From Tetramitus jugosus (Eukaryota; Heterolobosea; Eutetramitea; Acrasida; Vahlkampfiidae): a stretch of 64,000 nucleotides of DNA. Shown here in pieces: positions 1 to 12,022 of this stretch (within the stretch, counting starts at the first letter, position 1; every line of letters starts with the position of its first letter). The notes below the pieces were generated by a model. That model did no database searches, was not told the origin of the DNA, and saw nothing but the letters and a program-made list of their open reading frames with translations. A program made the translations under genes and the position numbers. Location of the stretch: positions 62,001-126,000 of the forward strand of contig OW569354.1 of NCBI GenBank assembly GCA_937625935.1, written 5' to 3'.

Positions 1-217
1 GCAGCGAACGACATTGTACTGGATTCATCACTGATCTGACATTCAACATCAACATCCCAGGATCCAATTTTGCAGTCGGCATAAAGTGAGAGCAATCAAT
101 GGTTTCCGAGCTCACATGAACGCACTCTTGAGAATCCTCCTTACACGTGTAACCTTGTTTTTTCTTTTGGTTATTTTCAAGAGAGCTCTTGACTTCCTTC
201 AGTGAGAATCTGTGCAT
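1..217 (-). CDS. possible 5' part of an unidentified gene running off the left edge
   Basis: An open frame reads leftwards from an ATG at 217 to base 1 without a stop (72 codons). The peptide contains spaced cysteines (YTCKEDSQEC, then TIDC and VQC) and no low-complexity run, so it looks more like protein than chance. It would start about 155 bases beyond the tRNA-Ile 3' end on the same strand. No family is recognised. It could be a chance open frame or one exon of a secreted or cysteine-rich protein; only the sequence left of the window can decide. Confidence 0.3.
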   Translation of the reverse strand, partial: MHRFSLKEVKSSLENNQKKKQGYTCKEDSQECVHVSSETIDCSHFMPTAKLDPGMLMLNVRSVMNPVQCRSL

Positions 218-373
218 CGCATGGTGCCATGGTGAAGTTTCATTGGTGGTGGACGAGGAGAGACTATGGAGAGTGGATCGATGGGTGGGGTAATAGATTG
301 TCTCGTCATTTGATTTCATTTGTTCAAGTGTTTGCTGGATCAAAAACAGGGAAAGATTTGAACGCAAAAGGAG

Positions 374-446
374 TGGTCGTTGCAGGGATCGAACCTGCGA
401 CCAATGGCTTATTAGACCAACGCTCTACCGACTGAGCTAAACGACC
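374..446 (-). tRNA. tRNA-Ile (anticodon AAT)
   Basis: A full cloverleaf reads on the minus strand. The acceptor stem is GGTCGTT/AACGACC with discriminator A. The D arm is GCTC-AGTCGGTA-GAGC, the anticodon loop CTAATAA gives anticodon AAT, and the T arm is GCAGG-TTCGATC-CCTGC. The anticodon stem has one T-T mismatch at its base and a T-G closing pair. A-box and B-box sequences are present and there is no intron. A T4 run (plus-strand aaaa at 366-369) lies just after the 3' end and fits a pol III terminator. Confidence 0.93.
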
Positions 447-1159
447 TCAGATATTGATATTTCTCTCGATATAAATTTATTTCTAAAAATAGAAATCAAA
501 AGCCGTGGCAAACGGGACACCCACGAATGGTGCTAGCCTCAATGGGACAACCAACGAAAGAAACAAAAAGAGCAACTGCAATGGTATTAAATGGCCGACG
601 AAACCAACAGAAAGTGAGCAACCGAAATGGTTGTACAATACTAATAAAACAGAACAATCTCGAGGAAGTGAGTGCAACTGGTCTTTCCTAAGATGGGATT
701 CAAAGCGCCTTCGAGAAGGTCTTAAGACAGAATGGGATGAAGAAAGTGGTGGCAGAGAAGAAAGAACAACTTATAAAAACGTCCAAAACAAAAACCCTTA
801 AAATGAAGAGCAAGTAAGTGTCTTGATGACTGCACTAAACCATCCTAACTTTTTCCCTTATTATGTGCGAGGAACCATTGTATTCCCAGAACGTCCTTCA
901 CGGGACGAATCCTTTTCTTGGATCGATTATTCCGCCAAAAAAACAAATCAAAAATCGGAAGGAAAGAGAGAACACCAGAGCACAGAGACAAAAGAAATAT
1001 TTCGTCCCAAACAACAACAAACAACAGCACAACAGCACAACACTATTTATTTCAAAGGGACAACCACAACAACAACAACAACAACCGTTCTCCCTTTCCC
1101 ATCACCACCATTATATATCATCAATCAAACCGACACAACAACAGCTATTTTCTATTTAA
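447..1159. other. intergenic region and leader of the NT-C2/DIL gene
   Basis: No convincing gene is seen in these 713 bases. Open frames here begin at non-ATG codons or encode low-complexity N/T/Q/K peptides. The segment 1010-1085 is a CAA/ACA-rich run, the kind of 5' leader seen before several genes in this window, so transcription of the downstream gene probably starts in or near it. The (CAA)n tract at 1072-1084 is a short simple repeat. Confidence 0.5.
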
Positions 1160-3013
1160 TTGATGAGTGTTCTGAAGAAATTAAACAAAAAAGAGGCTGT
1201 CAAGTACCAGTTCACTCTCACGATTGAGTCACTCGATCATTTTTATCCACATGGCACTCAAGAATCCTCAGAGGAATCCGAAAGCAAAGACGGCGGCGAA
1301 AAACGAAAGTCCGCCAATCGGAAATCAATTGTCGGAAAATTAAGCTTTGGCATGGCAAAAAACGCGGGACCTTTGGCGGTAGAATGTAGCTACAGTATTT
1401 TTTGGAAACGTGGGTCGAAACGGAATGGAAGAACAGGTTTCGTAGCATACAAAAACCTCAGCAAGAGCAAGGTAGCCAAGTCTAGCAGTAGTAGGAGGGC
1501 CAACCGCTCTGGAAGCAATAGCTCCAGTAGCTCTGATGCCGATGCAGGTGGTCGCCTTCGCATCAATGATGTCTTCAACTTTAATGGAACCATGTTTCCC
1601 GCGGGAAAAAACGGTAAATTTGTAAAAAAGAAGCTAAAGTTTGATTTGCATGAACGTTTGTTGACGGATGATGCCACGAGCAGCACAGGTGACAAGATTG
1701 CGACATGTGAGTTGAATCTTGCTGATTTTATCGAATCGGACCATGAAGGTGAAGTCACTAGGACGACTCAACTGGAGCTTGACTATGGAAAGGGCAAGGG
1801 TGTTGGTTCTCTCATCTTGACCATTGTTACCTCGTTGAGTGATGACCCAATCACGACTGCTACGAGCACAATGTCTGAAATGGGCTCTGATGACGATGCC
1901 ACGGACACTGATATGAACAGCAGTACGGACAGAAATGGTCGAGGAGGCCCTACGAGAGCAAAATCTGCTGCTGTGTCGGTTCTAGAGACTGAAAATGCGG
2001 ATCTGAGGGAACAAATATCGTACTACAAGAGAAAGGTTGAAGAATTGGAGATGATTCAATCAGGCAAAGAATCTGATAGTATTGATCTCGTGCTGGAGCT
2101 TCAAAAGGAGCGTGATACATTGAGACAGAGACTAAAGTTGGCTCAAATCGAGTGTGATCAAATGAGAGAGGAGAGAGATCAGGCGAGCAAGGAGGCGAGA
2201 GAGCGCGCGCGCATGGGTTCCATCGGTTCCAAAATCAGGGGAATCACAACAAAGATTGGATTGATGAAACAGGAGGGAGACAATGGATCGTACGAGAGTG
2301 TGGATCAAGGCATTGAGAGACTGTATGAACTAGAGAAGGAGAATCTAAAGTTGAAGCAGCAGGTCAAATTGCTGACAACTGATAGCTCACAACTCGTGGG
2401 CGACGAGAAGGATGAAGATAAGGAAAAGTTGGTGAAGCAAGTTTCGGAACTGAGAAAGAAGATTGCCACTTTGGAGATTGATGGTACTCGAAAGCGCAAA
2501 AACAGTGATGCTGGTAGTGACCCAATTACTAATTTCCTACAGGAGGAGCTTGCATCATTCCTGGATAAGGAAGTGATGCCTCTCTTGTCGAATGCAATCA
2601 CAAAAAATCAGATGGAGTTCACATATGCCGATATTGCTGTTGCACAACTGGGAATATGCAAAACTTTTATGCAGCACGGATTCTTGCAAGATAACTATTT
2701 CTTCAAACTCATAGACAGGATTGACAAACGAATGTTTGGCTTGTTGATGAAGAAGAACTCGTTAGAATCAGCAGACGGTTTTCGAGCAAAGATGGCTATA
2801 TCAGTACTGGAGCATTTCGTCGTTGAAGTAGTCGGAGAGGAGAGGATGAAGAGTCGTTCGACATTCCAAAGGACGCGGCAGTGTGCTGATATTTGTGTGT
2901 TACACAAGGCGACAGTACTAAAAAGTGATGAAATGAGGCGAATGGTCTGCCCTGATCTGAGTTTCGAGCAAGTGAAACTCATTTGTCACAAACTTGGTTT
3001 GGTGAAGGCATAA
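1160..3013 (+). CDS. NT-C2 domain, coiled coil and C-terminal DIL-like domain protein
   Basis: 617 residues in a single exon. Residues 14-220 have the NT-C2 (EEIG1/EHBP1 N-terminal C2) pattern, opening KYQFTLTIESLDHF and ending with a sheet around CELNLADF; a serine-rich insert interrupts it. Residues about 270-450 form a heptad-rich coiled coil. The last 160 residues resemble a DIL (dilute, myosin V tail) domain and end with its characteristic LCPDLS-like segment, here VCPDLSFEQVKLICHKL. NT-C2 proteins usually link membranes and small GTPases to the cytoskeleton, and DIL domains bind cargo adaptors. A role in actin or vesicle linkage is an inference. The start is the first ATG of an ATGATG pair, placed directly before the C2 fold. 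Confidence 0.8.
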   Translation: MMSVLKKLNKKEAVKYQFTLTIESLDHFYPHGTQESSEESESKDGGEKRKSANRKSIVGKLSFGMAKNAGPLAVECSYSIFWKRGSKRNGRTGFVAYKNLSKSKVAKSSSSRRANRSGSNSSSSSDADAGGRLRINDVFNFNGTMFPAGKNGKFVKKKLKFDLHERLLTDDATSSTGDKIATCELNLADFIESDHEGEVTRTTQLELDYGKGKGVGSLILTIVTSLSDDPITTATSTMSEMGSDDDATDTDMNSSTDRNGRGGPTRAKSAAVSVLETENADLREQISYYKRKVEELEMIQSGKESDSIDLVLELQKERDTLRQRLKLAQIECDQMREERDQASKEARERARMGSIGSKIRGITTKIGLMKQEGDNGSYESVDQGIERLYELEKENLKLKQQVKLLTTDSSQLVGDEKDEDKEKLVKQVSELRKKIATLEIDGTRKRKNSDAGSDPITNFLQEELASFLDKEVMPLLSNAITKNQMEFTYADIAVAQLGICKTFMQHGFLQDNYFFKLIDRIDKRMFGLLMKKNSLESADGFRAKMAISVLEHFVVEVVGEERMKSRSTFQRTRQCADICVLHKATVLKSDEMRRMVCPDLSFEQVKLICHKLGLVKA

Positions 3014-3121
3014 ATCCTGCACATTCCATTTTCATTTTCCACATGACAGACTGACAAGTGCTGTCAAAAGGCAAATTATTAGTTAATTATTTATCATATA
3101 AATTGTACAAAACGAGAGACT

Positions 3122-6100
3122 TTAATTTGTGTTAGTTTTCATGTTTTCATATTGCGAGATGAGACCTTGCAAGGATACAACCAAGCGTTTCCATGCTTCA
3201 ACCTCCTGCGTTGGACACGAAGCGTCCTTGTATTGAGTCAATTGATTCAACACTCTCGTGTAGTCTGCAACCTTGGCCGGTAACTTATCTTTCAAGAATG
3301 AATAGAAGCAGACACCGTACAGAAGGAACGCCTGAGTGAACAGTGGGTCAGTAGAGTTTTGTGGAACAACGGACCCAATTTCAACGAATGCAGCTTGGTG
3401 ATGGTCTCCTGGTTCTGCGCCCATGCACACACAGATAAATAGATTCAAGAGTCCCCAGAGACACAGAGAGATTGGTTTCTTCAAAGATAGGGTATCTAAG
3501 CTCAATTGAATCCAATCACCAAATGAGCTACTTGGAAGTGGTTGAGCGACTACCTTTCTGAATGAAGCGTTCTTTGACTGGACAGGAGATCCCTTCAACC
3601 TATTCTGTTCCTTGGTGTAAGCTTCTGGCAAATGAATTCGAAGGAAAAGACTGAGAAGTGATGGATGCGCCTTTGGATTTTGATACTCATTGTAAATCAG
3701 AGGCAGTATCTGCTCGGGATCGAAGAAGTCTTCCAAGAGCTGTGGAATAAATTTCAGTAACACTTCGGCTTCTCTATGCATCTCGTAATCGTGTAATTGC
3801 TGGAATAGTTGTAAAACATTGACACGTATATGCTCTTTCTCTTCATCGGACTGCTTAGTTCCTGCCGTATACATGGACGTGACCATCAAGCCCAACGACA
3901 ATACCTTGCGCGTATGGGAGTTTCGAGCAACAGTTCTGGCTTCAGTCTTATGCAGCACCCTCGTCACAGTTTGCTCTTGAATCTGTGCTGCATTCTGACT
4001 GGCTTGCTTCGAGGGAGATGTGATACTGAACAGAGATGTGGAAGGTGGTGGTGTGAGTGCGGTGGTTGGCGGTCCTGTAATGAATAACTGAAGCTGTATG
4101 TGCTGGGCTGGAGCATTTAAGCTGAACAGAACAGGAAGTTTAGACAAGCTATTTCGACGATGAGCAGGTGCCAACTCTCCAACAGATTGATTCAAGTCTG
4201 ATGTGGACAATGATCTACTCATATTGTTAGATGAAGCAGCATGTCTGAAGTCATCAGTTGACATAGAAGGAGCCAAGGTCTTCGCTGCAGCTTCCAAAGA
4301 ATTCTTCAATCCAATACTCGAAGTAAAATTGTTCAAGGTTGATCCAGATAGATTTCTAACATGGAACCAACTCTTTTTTGGTTGTTGAGCAGTTGTTGCA
4401 GGAATGTTAGCTGGTCTTCCATCGATTGATATTCTTGTGCCTCCATTCATGTCATTACCTCTTTGCTTCTTCTTACTATTGTGCTGGACAGAAGTGAGGG
4501 CTTCAATGAGTTTACGTTCGAGGTGTGATAACGCATAGTTTGCGAGCAAATGTTCAAGGGCTTCATGAACACTGACGACCACGTCGAGCGGTGTTCGACT
4601 GTTATCAGCAAGACTGAACAATGCTTCCATCGCCTTTCTTGTAATCTTATGCGTACTAGCATCCGGATATGATTCAATAATGGATGCAATCATACGAATT
4701 TGTAATTTCAGAGAATGGGTCGTTTGGTTTTCTTCAAGGAACCATTTTTGGAAATTGTCAGACAAGAATGGCAGGAATTCTGATACTACCTTAGTCACTC
4801 TGTGTTGAATAAATATGAGAATACTGAGATTGGCACAGAGTCGAGTATGAGGATCTAACATTGCATCTTGTAGAACTTGAAGGATGAAACCTGATTGATT
4901 CTTAATGACTTGGATCAGATTATTGGTTTGTCTGGCTCGAATCATCTCTGTATTGGCCACTTCTTCTTGATTATAGAGCACAGAATAGGATTTGGCAAGT
5001 CCTAGAACGACATACTGCTTAATTAGCCAGTCTTCGTTTTGGACAGCGTCAGTGTAAGCGGCCTTATAAACATCATACACCCACTGGAACGTGTAGGCTT
5101 CTGGATTAACTGACAAGAATAGAGTCGGGTTGCGTGACATGATCAATGTAAGGGACTTGAGAATCTCCTTCACAAATGCAGGATTAGACTTCTTGTGCTT
5201 TTTGATAGCATCATCCAGATACCTCATGTACCCATTGAGAATTGCTCTCGCATAAACTTCATCAATCTTGATTGATTGTCTCTTCTCCTTCATCTTGTGT
5301 TTAACATTCTTCAACAGGTATTGATCAACTGTTTGTAGTAGTGAATACAAAGCTTTTCCAAATTGTTTGACCTTTTGTTGAACGGCCAGTCCCTTCTTTG
5401 GTGCTTGGGCAGCGAATTTAACAAGGCAGAGCATATTTGTGATGAGTTTGAGAACAGCGAGTTGGAGCTCATCGAAAGAAGGTAACGTGCATAAATATTG
5501 GAACAAATCGAATAACATATCCCAGAGAGCCTGGAAGGTTTTCTCGTCACAAGATATTTCGTTAATCATCACGTTGATCAATTCAATTTGTGCTTCGTCA
5601 ATGCTAGGTCCCATATCATCTTCACTCGGCAGGAATCGTCGATATGCAAGCGCAGGATAGTGTTGACAAATTTGTACAGCAGCTCTTCTAATCATGGGAA
5701 GATGTTTTTGAGTGACAAATGGTATCAGATTTCCGATACAGAACTGGCGATGGCGCGATTTTTCGTCTTTGGTGATCACATACGTACGAGATATAATCTT
5801 CATCACTTGTCTTTCAACAGATTCAGTACCCTTGAGGAACATCAGCTTAGTTTTACTGTCGACAGTAATCATATCAACTAGCAGCTTGGACATGTGGATG
5901 ATAAATTTGTCCCAATCATTTTTCAATGTGGAATCTGACTCCTGATAGTTGACAAAATCAATAATATTGAGAGATGCGTTGAGCAGAACATCGACATCAG
6001 CAGTATCAGCAGCGTTCTCTTCTAACACTTCAATATAGAATAATTCTACCAGTTTGCAGTAATATTGCATCAAGAAGCACTTGTTTGACGCACCACAATA

Positions 6101-9100
6101 GAAACTGCTTTCCAAATCTTGTGTCTCGGATAGCTCAAAGTGTTTATCAATCAACTTGATCACATCAGTCGCCAAACTTGCAAATGTTGAAAATCGTTGC
6201 TTTCCATTTTGTAACTCAGCTTCCATCTTCTCATAGAAGAATGAGAAGAACGTTTCCAGTTGAGGGACAGTGGTTAAGCAGTGAATAACATCACTCAAAC
6301 GATTAATATCGTTGTTGGGGATACTCTTTGAGAGTTCTATCACAGTTTTTTGCGCAGATGGCTTCATGCTTGCAATACAAATTGGAGCGTATTTCATCAT
6401 TGACTGTTCTGAGAATGGCTTAAAACGAGCCAATAATTTGGCTACCACATTCTCTTCCTGGTAAATGTTCTCGCTTTCTTTCATTGTGCTTACAACTTCC
6501 TTCTCTGCATTTTCGAGGGAATAAGTTGCAAGAGGAGAAGTTTCAAATATTGAGCTAGCATCCAAGTCTGAATCTTTCATACAAATGGATGAGATTACAG
6601 ACTTGTAAATCTTTTTGTGGAAAAAGAGTGGGAGGTGTTCAGCTTCCTTGTATGCATCCATGAAAATGTTCAGAACAGATTTGAATGGTGGCAACAACTC
6701 CACAAGGGTAACTAATTTTCGTAACTCATTTAGGTACAGATGTCTTGTCGCATAGCGCTGAACTCTCTCGAGTACAAATTGCACTAATCCGACAGCCAAT
6801 TGATCCTTATTTGGATAGTCTTCAACATCGGATGTAAACCTCTTGATGAATTGCTGCACGACAGGCTCTTTGAAATCAACAAGAACTTGGTTCCAGAAGT
6901 CAGGGGATGTAGCAATAAATTCGTTGTTTTCGAAGAAGGTGGTAATAACACTCTGTTTGTCAGCAGTTGGTAATCCCAGTAGATGACATAGTGGAAGGAA
7001 AGTGATCTTTGTAAATAGAGAGTTCGAGTGTGTTTCGTAACTACGGCCTGTAGTTTTTTTAAGTTCAGTTGCAAGGATATCCAACACCTTCATCTTGAAT
7101 GATGGATTAGCTTGTGAAATGCGAGCATATATGGACACCAGTGCTGAGTAAAGTTGATAGGACATCCTGTATGGGAACATCTCATCTGTCACAATAGGGA
7201 AATATGGGGACAGAATCAATTCAACCTTCTCTGCGATAAATTCTGATTCAGAAGGAGAGAGCACGAGCAACACGTTGATCACGTTATACACCTCAAAAAG
7301 CATATTGGTCATATAAATGGTCATCTGTTTCGTCACAGAGATACTACAGGAAGCGAAATGCTCGAATGAATAGCCAACTATTTCCATGAAGTGACTAAAT
7401 AAATCCCTCATTTTGACTCGATCAGTATTCAAATACTTCATATTGTTCAAAAATCTCATGATCATTAGTGCTTTGAATAGATTAGAATCCAAACTTCTGT
7501 TTAACTGAGATTCATGTCCCACACTGACGGGTGATAAGGCTATTCGATCTGGGGTGTTAGGAGTGCCAATTCTCGAATGAGACTCTAAAGTAGGTAGAAG
7601 CTCTGTCTGCAGAAGAGTGTAGGCTCGACGGCAATATCCAGTTAGATCCGGTTCTTCTGGGTCAACATACAATGAATCCAAAAAGCTTATGGATGTTGTC
7701 AGTTCATTCTCTACGTTGTTCCAGTTGACTTCTAAATCGAACTTTGTATCTTTGACCAGTTTATCGCAAAGAATAATAGTGAGTCGTTTCCACATAGACC
7801 TGTCTTTTCGCACGTTATTCAGCACAAGAGTAAGCACACTGAGGCACTCTGAATACTTGATATGATCCATGAAAATTTCCAACAATTTTCTTCCATAATT
7901 ACCAGGCTCGTCACTTTTGACTGGCGCAGTTTGACGAGTTAAGTAGAGGTAACTACGAATCATGAGAGGACTAAGTGCCCTTAATAACACCGCAGTGCTC
8001 CACTGTGTTGATTTAAGACCCGAACTAATGGTCGCAAGCAATATTTCCTCTTCCAGTTCCTTGGTAGAATGCTTCACAGTAAAGATCAGAACTGATAGAA
8101 AATCAATAATCTGATGAAGTGTTTCAGATGGGTCATGATCGGATAAATAAGATTGCATCTCATTGATTAGTTTCAAGATGTGCTTCAGTAGGGTGTTGTC
8201 TTTGTCCAGTCTCTTGAAATCCACATTGGCACATACCATCCGAGACAACATAAATAGTATCAAGTTTTGGAGTTGATGTGAATGTGTGTTTTTGAACGAT
8301 TCAATAATTTCACCAACAATTGGCTCGAACATTTCCAATACACTCGTCACAGTCAAGGTCTTAGAACTATGGTTCAGTAGAATTGTTGGCGACTTGTTCG
8401 AATGCAAGAGCGAAGTTGTTCTAATACGTTGATAATTATCTCGTTCGGGCTCAGATGTTTGGACAGGTTGAGATTCCTTCGTAAATACAGTATTGGCAAA
8501 CAAAGTATCGAACACTGAGGATTTGACACTATTCTCAATGTATGGACTTTGTTGTCTGCTGGTGTCGATCATATAGTAGTTATTCTGTTGCGAGAACAGA
8601 ATTGCAAAGAGTTCCTGCACACATAGAATTGTGTTCACCTTGTCTTTCGAAATTTGAGCTCGAAGTGCTGTCACAATAGGAACACAATTATCAATTATTG
8701 TTGCTTGATGACCACCTACCGTGAGGAAATACAGTGAACGTAATATCTTGCCTCTCAAAATTGATATAGAATCAGTATTGTCCAGACTACCGAAAGATGC
8801 ACGCAGTGATCTTTGAAGATTTGTGAACAACTTTTCAAAAACGAATCCAGACATTTTCTTCGCATAAACATATTGCTTATCATTGTAAGTTGATGAAGGT
8901 TTTGCATCCAAATCAGATATCACTTCCAAAAGGAAGAGCAAATATTGGAGGATTGATGTTGTAATGTCACGCGTGGATCCAACCACATATGCTAACTCTA
9001 AACAAAATACTCCAACAGTCTCTACAATATCTCCATGCACATTCAAATCATTCGAGATCTCGGAGAAATTGATAAAGTCTAACATCTTTGCCAAAATTTC

Positions 9101-11497
9101 GAAGGCAAAATATGATAAAATAGGATGCCCCACTGATGATATTGCCTTCTTCGTATTAATATAGTAGGCGTTGCTCTCGTCATAAGTTCCATATGCCTTG
9201 GCTATCGAGCTCATTAGTTTCAGCAAACCTGATAATTTGTTTTTATCGTTACTGATCAAGTTAAGTTCAATCAAACTTCTTCGCATAATCACAACAATAT
9301 TTTCCAATTCGTGATCTCGGATGACAACTGAATATGCCTGTGTACTGTTCTTTTTAACAGTCTCAGAAATAATCTGTTTCAATAACCGAGCTTCATATTC
9401 GTCACAATGACGTTCTAAAAAGTAGCGATTATTGTTGTCGCGCTCCTCTTGAATTCCGTTCAAGTGAGGAATAATCTTCAAAAACGTTGCGCATGTCTGT
9501 GTAATAACAGTATCTTTGTCATCTGCAATGTATTTCCACAAAACCTGCTCCACAAGAATCTGTGTAATTGATCGAGACAACAATATCGATTTTTGGTCAC
9601 CAGAGTTCGTTGTTCGCTTTCTTTCATAATACTCGAGCAGAGTAAAATCAAATGATTGCAAAAGGTACAAAATTTCACATTTAACTCCCCAAAAATTGTC
9701 ATCGAGCGTTACGAATGTGTGCAACAATTGTGGTACATTGTGGCAAAATTCAGGAACATCTAGACATTGTGGTAAGCATTGAGCACACGCGATACACAAC
9801 ATCTTCAGACACAACATATTCTTCTCTTGCCGCGTCAAATCGATCAAATGCATTACTAACATATGCAACAATTCGAGTTCGGTGTATTTCTTCTCTGAAT
9901 CCAGAGAAATAGTAGAGGTAGTTGATGTAGGTTCATCCTTAAATCGAATAGGCAGACTCGTCAGAGGAATATGATTCTCGATACAAGTTCCAATCACTGA
10001 TCCAATCACAATGGCTACTTTACCTCGCAATGAGTAGTCCTCATGGAACGATAAGTTCAATAAATAGTTGATAGATACTGGAAGAAGGGATGTGAACATC
10101 ATGTGCAACAGACGAAAAAAACATAAAATCATGTACATACTGTCATTCTCATATAACGATCGAATCGTTATCTCAGGGAAAACATGTAAAAATTGATCCA
10201 CGGCCTCAAGTGCCGATGTCTTCACAGTCACCAATTCATGAGTCTTTGTTGTATGGAACAACTTCTTTGTCAAATCATGAATCTTCTCTTTTCTCCAATG
10301 TTTACAGTACTGACCAAACAGAGTTAACAACTTGGCCAACAGAGAGAACGATGCAGTCAGTGTTTTTTGATCGTTGATTGACAAACTTTGAATCAACAAA
10401 TCACATATCAGATTCGCAAACGACTGATTCAGTGAATAGTGAGATGGAGTAGCACGAGAGCTCCGTCGAGAGAATAGATCCAGCACAGAAAGAATCTCAG
10501 TAAAAGTTTGAATACAACCTTGTAAACAATCCCTATTATTACAAATGTACTTGTTGTTTTCATCTTGCTAAAATATCGACAACAAAAAATTGAGTCATCT
10601 CTTCAATTGAAAAACAACATCGAGTCAAACACAAAAAACAAACCAAACACTTACCTTTAGCGTGGCAACAGCCATATCATACAATTGATAGCACACATCA
10701 CTGATTGGACACTTGATAACATATCGACAAATGTGTCCAATGCAATGAGAGGCTCCTCTTCTCACCTCCACTGCATCATTGCCCAACAGTGGTAGCACTG
10801 CATCAATCATTTGTGTACACTCTGCTTCTTCAAAATAAAATCCCAAAATTTTCAAAATGTCCTCAATCGACTCTGCCAACACAGTCTACACAACGCATCA
10901 TATAATGATCAATATTTTGAACTCACAAAGAGCAACAAACATTACACAACAATGAAAAATACACACAAGATATAAACACACCACACATACCATAATTGTA
11001 GGATCACCCTCTTGAAACATGCTCGTGAACTGCCCAAGCAAAAACTCGACAAATGTTCGACATTTTTGAGGCCGAATGTGATGACAAACGTTTGAAAAGT
11101 GATAGATGGCACCCTTCTGAGACATCCTATTTGTAAATTTCATACTCTTGAACAACACTACGAGAATCTTGTCACTGTGATGATCAATTCGTGCCTTAAT
11201 CACTTTTTTCAAATGATCGTCAGCACTGAGACGAATATCAGAAGATGTGTCTCCCATTGCTTTCAACATGAGTTGAATACAGGGTGATAGATATTGACGA
11301 ACGTCTTGAAATCTGGTTGTTTGATTGTGAGAGGAGAAGTAGTCTGAAATGTGTCTGAGCGCTTCCTGTACATGACGTTTTCTTTCGGCTTCCATGGATG
11401 CATTGTTGACTACAACACTAGTCGTGGTTGTTGATGATGCATCGTGTTCACTCAGATGATTCTTTAGTGTTTCGACATGAATGTTGATATCTGTCAT
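3122..11497 (-). CDS. htt: huntingtin homologue (HEAT-repeat scaffold), three exons
   Basis: Exons 11497-10991, 10885-10655 and 10567-3122 join in phase 0 through GTATGT and GTAAGT donors and TGTAG and TTTTAG acceptors, giving 2,727 residues (human about 3,140, Dictyostelium about 2,100). The N-terminal HEAT block matches huntingtin closely. It has DIRLSADDHLKKVIKA and HHIRPQKCRTFVEFLL where the human protein has similar VADECLNKVIKA and VRPQKCR segments. Exon 2 carries the following repeat (EVRRGASHCIGHICRY), and the C-terminus has the SSxxxWIQLSL helical end segment. Most of the rest is helical solenoid, with a polar, probably disordered linker near residues 2010-2200. There is no N-terminal polyglutamine; only a short T run occurs near residue 25. 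Huntingtin is a large scaffold for vesicle transport and autophagy in animals; its role here is unknown. Confidence 0.9.
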
Positions 11498-12022
11498 TTT
11501 TCACTTGAACTCTCCACACAGTGTGATTGATGATAATTAAATATGAGTTCGTTAAAGCTTTTTTTGTAATGTACAACAATGAGTGCAATCAAAACACAAC
11601 ACGTGATCGTTTGCTATGTGGCTGGATTAGTTTGATAGTTCAAACTGCTCGCTGATGCAATGTCGTGTTCGTTGTTGGTGTGAAACAGGGGAGAACAAGA
11701 AGAAAAAGCTTTTTTGTGTGGTTTTGTAACTGGGCGGGGATCGTTGTTTTGTTGGTTCCCGAAATAGAATCGCGAAAAAAGTTGTCTCACATGAGGATAA
11801 CAAGAGTGAACTCAGTGGCCTTTCTTAAGTTATCCATGAGGCACGGCACTGCAGTTTCACTTTGAAGTCGTCTCACTAGATGGTACTCAGTTTGCATACC
11901 ACAAATCTGCATCCAAGTTCAAAAATAGAGCCGCAAAAACAATTCTGCTTCAAGATTGAAAAAGCAACATCAAAAAACAAAAAATACAAAAAAACACAAC
12001 AAAAATCAACAAAACAACAAAA
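11498..12022. other. divergent intergenic region between htt and the PHYHD1-like gene
   Basis: 525 bases between two divergent starts. No supported gene is seen. An A-rich/CAA-rich stretch (11954-12022) forms the leader of the dioxygenase gene. A CACGTG hexamer occurs near 11600 and a GC-rich GGGCGGGG near 11733; both are common motifs and no function is claimed. Confidence 0.5.

Noticed and set aside
202-435. Plus-strand open frame over the tRNA-Ile
   Set aside because: It lacks an ATG at its start and its second half is the reverse of the tRNA gene.
505-1227. Three overlapping plus-strand frames upstream of the NT-C2 gene
   Set aside because: They begin at non-ATG codons or run through CAA repeats and encode low-complexity peptides; they look like leader sequence.
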